Assembly (NCBI RefSeq): GCF_003611275.1 | Contig: NZ_CP020694.1 | Location: 1,240,001-1,304,000, forward strand | Length of the DNA stretch: 64,000 bases | Direction: 5' to 3' | DNA from: Sulfitobacter sp. D7 | GTDB taxonomy: Bacteria; Pseudomonadota; Alphaproteobacteria; Rhodobacterales; Rhodobacteraceae | In this document: one piece after another, positions 60,608 to 64,000 of the stretch | How the letters are laid out: each line of letters starts with the position of its first letter | How positions within the stretch are numbered: the stretch's first letter is position 1 | Translations under genes and position numbers: made by a program | Notes under the pieces: model-generated | The model's input: the letters and a program-made list of their open reading frames with translations, nothing else | Database searches by the model: none | What the model was told of the DNA's origin: nothing

Positions 60608-61152
60608 CCGTCTGACCAGACCGTGCGCGGCGCATAGCGCGGACGGGTGAAGACGAAGTTATAGATATCGCGGCGCTCGAGCCCGGTTTTGAACAGTGGC
60701 TCGAAATCGCGCCATGTCTCGACCAAGGTGACACGTTCGTTGTTGGGCATCACCGGCAGCTTGTCGTGCCAATTGCGCACGTCATCGCTGGTCAGAGGGG
60801 TGGGGGTGCCGCGCACCTGCGACCAATCCGTATGGTAGCGGTTGTTGGCCTCATCATACCAAATCGAGCTGACCCGCATGTCGGTTTGCCCTGTGCCACG
60901 GGTGAGATATTCGAAAAGTTGCTGCATTCCTTGCAGGTAGTCTGGGTCAATCGCCTGCGTCTCCCGCGAGATGGCATCGCCCACGGTATAGGCCGCCGTC
61001 TGGTTGAGGTTATACATGCGGAAGGTGTCAAAGGTCGAATACATGGCCAGATAGGCCCAGAACATCAACGGCAGCATGATCACCGTTTCAACGGCGATCG
61101 AGCCGTCTTCGCGCCCTTTGAACCGGGCCAGCAGAGAGATGAGCGTACGCAT
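60604..61152 (-). CDS. TadE/TadG-like pilus assembly protein
   Basis: This 182-aa protein has a basic N terminus followed by a pilin-like segment (GSIAVETVIMLPLMFWAYLA, about 17-36), with Glu22 at the TadE-like cleavage site position, and a periplasmic domain. Such proteins are minor pseudopilins of Flp/Tad pili. It is the third gene of a three-gene run with 61152-61691 and 61688-63124 and overlaps its upstream neighbour by one base. Confidence 0.85.
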   Translation of the reverse strand: MRTLISLLARFKGREDGSIAVETVIMLPLMFWAYLAMYSTFDTFRMYNLNQTAAYTVGDAISRETQAIDPDYLQGMQQLFEYLTRGTGQTDMRVSSIWYDEANNRYHTDWSQVRGTPTPLTSDDVRNWHDKLPVMPNNERVTLVETWRDFEPLFKTGLERRDIYNFVFTRPRYAPRTVWSDG

Positions 61153-61691
61153 CAGTTCGGCTCCTGTACGAAGGCCGCGCTTGAGACCATGGAAACACGG
61201 CCCGCGCCGTCTTTCTCAAGGGCATAGCCAAGGCCGGTGGTCGGAAAGAAAGGTTTAAACCGGGCACAGGCGCGCAGCAGCATCAACTGATGCTCGACCC
61301 CGAGGGTCCAGCCGCGCACCGGTTTGGGGTCTTCGGAGGTGTCGACGCAATCGGGTGACTGATCGAAACTTGCAAAATTGCGCGGATCCACTTGGATCAT
61401 CTCAAGACGCAGGACTTCGCTGCAGTCTTCCAAGTAGATCGCGGATTCACAGATTTTGTCCTTGATGGTCTGATGCGTCATCGGTGTGTTGGTGTTTAGC
61501 CGGACATAGCGCACCGTCATGTCCAAGCCCCGATCAAGGAGCATGTGGCGGATGGCGTAAAAGCTCATTTCGACCGACATAAGCAGACAGCCAAACAGCA
61601 GCGGCGACAGAATGGCGAATTCAATCAGCATCGCCGATCCGTCCTCATCGCCGCGAAACCGGCGCCATGCTTTGATGCTGCGTTGTATCAT
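61152..61691 (-). CDS. TadE-like pilus assembly protein
   Basis: This 179-aa protein has the same layout: a short basic head, a TadE-type hydrophobic segment (GSAMLIEFAILSPLLFGCLL, about 18-37) with Glu25, and a periplasmic part containing several Cys (CESAIYLEDCSEV and the CVDTSED region). It overlaps the upstream gene by 4 nt and the downstream gene by one base, so the three are translated together. Its role is in minor pilin or pilus base function. Confidence 0.88.
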   Translation of the reverse strand: MIQRSIKAWRRFRGDEDGSAMLIEFAILSPLLFGCLLMSVEMSFYAIRHMLLDRGLDMTVRYVRLNTNTPMTHQTIKDKICESAIYLEDCSEVLRLEMIQVDPRNFASFDQSPDCVDTSEDPKPVRGWTLGVEHQLMLLRACARFKPFFPTTGLGYALEKDGAGRVSMVSSAAFVQEPN

Positions 61692-63124
61692 TGCGTCAGC
61701 CTCAACTGGTTGATTTGCCGGGCGATGGCCTCAAAGGCGCTGACGATCTCGACCCCTTCGACGCGGAAGAAATGGCTGTCGGAAGAGGCGCAGTTTTTCA
61801 TGACCGACGCGCCATGGTCGGTCACCTCAAAGCCGATCGACCAGATCACGATGCCCTTGGCCTTGGCCGCGTCGCAGATGTTGTCCAACAGGGCGTCGGC
61901 CCGCGAGGCGGTGTATTTGGTGTAATACCAGCGGTATTGCTCGCTTGAGCGGACATTGCGGTTGAGCCACCAATAAAAGGGGTAATCGCTCCAGTGGCGG
62001 TAGTGGTCCATGTTGGCATAGACCTGCGGGTTGATCCGGCGGGTGGTCACGTTCACGCCGTCAGTCATCAGGATCACTGTCTTAAGCGTCTCGATATCAT
62101 CATAGGCCGCCGGGCGATCTTGAAATGCAGCCTCGCCACCCGTGGCCTGGTTGATCGCCCGGAAGGACGGGTCGAGCAGGGCCACGCCCCATTTCATCCC
62201 CAGATGGATGGCAGTATTCGCGCGGGGCTGGAAATTTGAGATACGGGCCTTCAGCGCGGCGGCGTTCTGCGAGAAGGCGGCCACCTCTTCATAGCTTTGT
62301 TTCGGGCAGCCGGGATTATAGATGTTGTCATAGCGCCCGGTGTTCTCGCGGTCATAGCCGTTCCAGCTATATCCCGCCTCGAAATGCTGCATATGCTCAT
62401 AGCTGCGGGTCTGGCTGATGGCGGTGAGATCAAATTCGCTGTCGTCAAAATCAACGCAGTGCGAAAAGGAGTGCAGTTGGGTGACGTTCAGCTCATTCAT
62501 GATGTCCTGCCCGACGTTCACCTGCGCGGTATAGGGCACCACCGAGATTGAGATCAGGTCGGCGTTCTCGGGTTTGATCACCGTGTCGATGAAGGCATCG
62601 CTTGCATCGTGTAGGTTGGCCATTTTGCCGTTCTCCCGCATGGAGCCGGAGATATCGAGCACCATGGAAATCTCGACCTTGTTCACCTTTTCCTCGGCTT
62701 GGGATTTGGCGGGGACCCGCAGGTTGTCTTGGCCGAATTTGCTCATGAACATGGTGTTCAGGGTATGGGAGGCATCGACCGTGACGCGGCGGTAGTTCAG
62801 CCCTTCTTCGACCGTGACGCTTGAGACATATTCGGCCAGCCCTGCCTTATCGAAATAGTCGCGGGCCACAGCTTCGGGGCTGAGCGTCTGATCAAGGTCA
62901 GCTGCCGCCAGCACGGCGCGGTCGGCCACGGCCTGCACCAGAGAGCGTTCACGCTCATGGCGCATCAGGTCCACCCCGACACCGCCCAAAAGGATCATCA
63001 ACAGGATCATCAGAATGGCGAAAAACGTGACCAACCCGTCTTCTTCCCGCGCAAAACGCCGAAGCAGCGCGGGCAGGGGCCGCGGGGAATGTTCCGAACT
63101 GTGAGATGTCTTGCGCATCGTCAT
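61688..63124 (-). CDS. TadG-like protein with von Willebrand factor A domain
   Basis: This 478-aa protein has one N-terminal membrane segment (about 30-50, TFFAILMILLMILLGGVGVD) and a large periplasmic vWA domain. The MIDAS motif is DISGSM (about 155), with a later TDGVN. Tad-type TadG proteins with vWA domains are thought to help pilus anchoring or adhesion. The start at 63124 has AAAGG upstream, and the frame above it is not conserved. The main tad genes (cpaB-tadA) are not in this window. Confidence 0.88.
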   Translation of the reverse strand: MTMRKTSHSSEHSPRPLPALLRRFAREEDGLVTFFAILMILLMILLGGVGVDLMRHERERSLVQAVADRAVLAAADLDQTLSPEAVARDYFDKAGLAEYVSSVTVEEGLNYRRVTVDASHTLNTMFMSKFGQDNLRVPAKSQAEEKVNKVEISMVLDISGSMRENGKMANLHDASDAFIDTVIKPENADLISISVVPYTAQVNVGQDIMNELNVTQLHSFSHCVDFDDSEFDLTAISQTRSYEHMQHFEAGYSWNGYDRENTGRYDNIYNPGCPKQSYEEVAAFSQNAAALKARISNFQPRANTAIHLGMKWGVALLDPSFRAINQATGGEAAFQDRPAAYDDIETLKTVILMTDGVNVTTRRINPQVYANMDHYRHWSDYPFYWWLNRNVRSSEQYRWYYTKYTASRADALLDNICDAAKAKGIVIWSIGFEVTDHGASVMKNCASSDSHFFRVEGVEIVSAFEAIARQINQLRLTQ

Positions 63125-63475
63125 CAACCTTTCTTCCTGTGGCGTCCTGCGGGCACCAAAGGGAATGGGCGGCATTTGCCTTGCCCTTGTTGTGCTGTGG
63201 GAAAGTGTCCAGAGTTTGGCGCATCTGGGGCAATAGGCAGCGTTCCGGGCAGGTTTTCATGGAAATGACCCACCTAGCACTGGCTGATTTCCACCGAACG
63301 GGGAGGGCGTGTTTCCCGGCCCTACCCAGGGTTGATAAAGTTTTGCAAATCGCGCTGAATTAGGTCGCACCCCGTCATGAGGCGTCCTACGGTGCGGCAG
63401 CATGCCCCTAGGGCAGCCAGATGAGTCGCGCCCCGCAACAGAGGTAACGCGGCCAGACAAGAAGAGGAGAGACCG
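63125..63475. other. Intergenic region between the Tad genes and gdhA
   Basis: About 350 nt hold the divergent promoters of the Tad run and the glutamate dehydrogenase gene. An AT-richer stretch at about 63325-63365 (GATAAAGTTTTGCAAATC) could be part of a promoter. No terminator, RNA gene or conserved small ORF was recognised. Confidence 0.4.
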
Positions 63476-64000
63476 ATGAATCCAGCCAATGAGCCGAGTT
63501 TCCGCGACAGTGTGGACCTGATGTTCAACCGCGCGGTCGCGCTGATGGATTTGCCACCCGGTCTTGAAGAGAAAATCCGCGTTTGTAACGCCACCTACAC
63601 GGTGCGTTTCGGCGTCCGCCTGCGGGGCCGTATGCATACTTTCACCGGCTACCGCTCGGTGCATTCGGAACATATGGAGCCTGTGAAGGGCGGCATCCGC
63701 TACTCCATGGCCGTGAACCAGAACGAGGTCGAAGCGCTGGCGGCGCTGATGACCTATAAATGCGCCTTGGTCGAAGCGCCCTTTGGCGGGTCCAAGGGCG
63801 GGCTTTGCATTGATCCGCGCGACTACGACGAGCATGAGCTAGAGTTGATCACCCGGCGTTTTGCCTATGAGCTGATCAAACGCGACATGATTAACCCCGC
63901 GCAGAACGTGCCCGCCCCCGACATGGGCACTGGCGAGCGTGAGATGGCGTGGATCGCGGATCAATACAAACGCATGAACACCACCGACATCAACGGTGTC
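63476..64000 (+). CDS. gdhA: Glutamate dehydrogenase, partial
   Basis: The gene runs off the window end, and 175 codons are visible. The N-terminal substrate-binding domain shows PVKGGIRYS, TYKCALVEAPFGGSKGGL (with the catalytic Lys region) and VPAPDMGTGEREM, as in NAD- or NADP-dependent hexameric GDH. GAGGAG precedes the ATG. The coenzyme cannot be determined from this part. The enzyme links glutamate to 2-oxoglutarate and ammonia. Confidence 0.95.
   Translation, partial: MNPANEPSFRDSVDLMFNRAVALMDLPPGLEEKIRVCNATYTVRFGVRLRGRMHTFTGYRSVHSEHMEPVKGGIRYSMAVNQNEVEALAALMTYKCALVEAPFGGSKGGLCIDPRDYDEHELELITRRFAYELIKRDMINPAQNVPAPDMGTGEREMAWIADQYKRMNTTDINGV

Overview
The window is chromosomal DNA from an alphaproteobacterium of the order Rhodobacterales, most likely a marine Roseobacter-group member (Sulfitobacter-like). 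This rests on the GC-rich codon use, the rRNA layout with a helix-9 insertion in 23S, several Lrp/AsnC regulators beside amino-acid genes, a CtrA-type box and the overall gene set. Assignment below family level is inference.

Layout: 1-3740 is the distal part of an rrn operon (spacer with tRNA-Ile, 23S, 5S) ending in a strong terminator. 3952-9893 is an acyl-CoA block: SDR, nitronate monooxygenase-like flavoprotein, an ACAD10/11-type kinase, TesB thioesterase, a second SDR and an ACAD10/11-type dehydrogenase. 10068-15405 is a histidine cluster (hisB-hisH, hisA-hisF-hisE). It is split by a DUF2147 protein gene and a dead IS3-family (IS407-type) element, whose target duplication falls on the hisH stop codon. 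15565-17815 holds small regulators, a REC plus degenerate-GGDEF protein and a cupin remnant. 17807-23031 holds a fused indolepyruvate ferredoxin oxidoreductase with a divergent Lrp regulator, and glutathione-dependent formaldehyde dehydrogenase. 23064-33245 is mixed housekeeping: cobQ, efp, ygfZ, a glycosyltransferase, an MsbA-like ABC exporter, two PLP aminotransferases and a crotonase.

33481-44003 holds valS, an Lrp regulator facing a PLP decarboxylase, an orphan form-II CoxL-type molybdenum hydroxylase overlapped by a DUF2235 hydrolase gene, a GFA protein, a rhomboid protease and an M20 amidohydrolase. 44026-48026 is putA with a divergent PutR-type regulator and a palindromic operator. After tRNA-Leu come an MHYT-domain histidine kinase and a PAS protein flanking a CtrA box, then metG, an MFS transporter, an aldo/keto reductase, a lipocalin-like lipoprotein, a DMT transporter and a Nudix hydrolase. 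57816-59975 is a cassette of a periplasmic EF-hand protein, an ECF sigma factor, a putative anti-sigma membrane protein and a CnrX-like periplasmic sensor. 60604-63124 encodes three TadE/TadG-like pilus proteins, and the window ends inside a glutamate dehydrogenase gene.

Most of the window is ordinary core genome. The points most worth a second look are the split ACAD10/11-like kinase and dehydrogenase set, the CoxL/DUF2235 coupling, the EF-hand/ECF/metal-sensor cassette, the IS insertion at the hisH stop, the degenerate GGDEF regulator, several perfect inverted repeats, and five convergent gene pairs that share exactly four bases at their stop codons. No CRISPR array, prophage or obvious defence system was seen.
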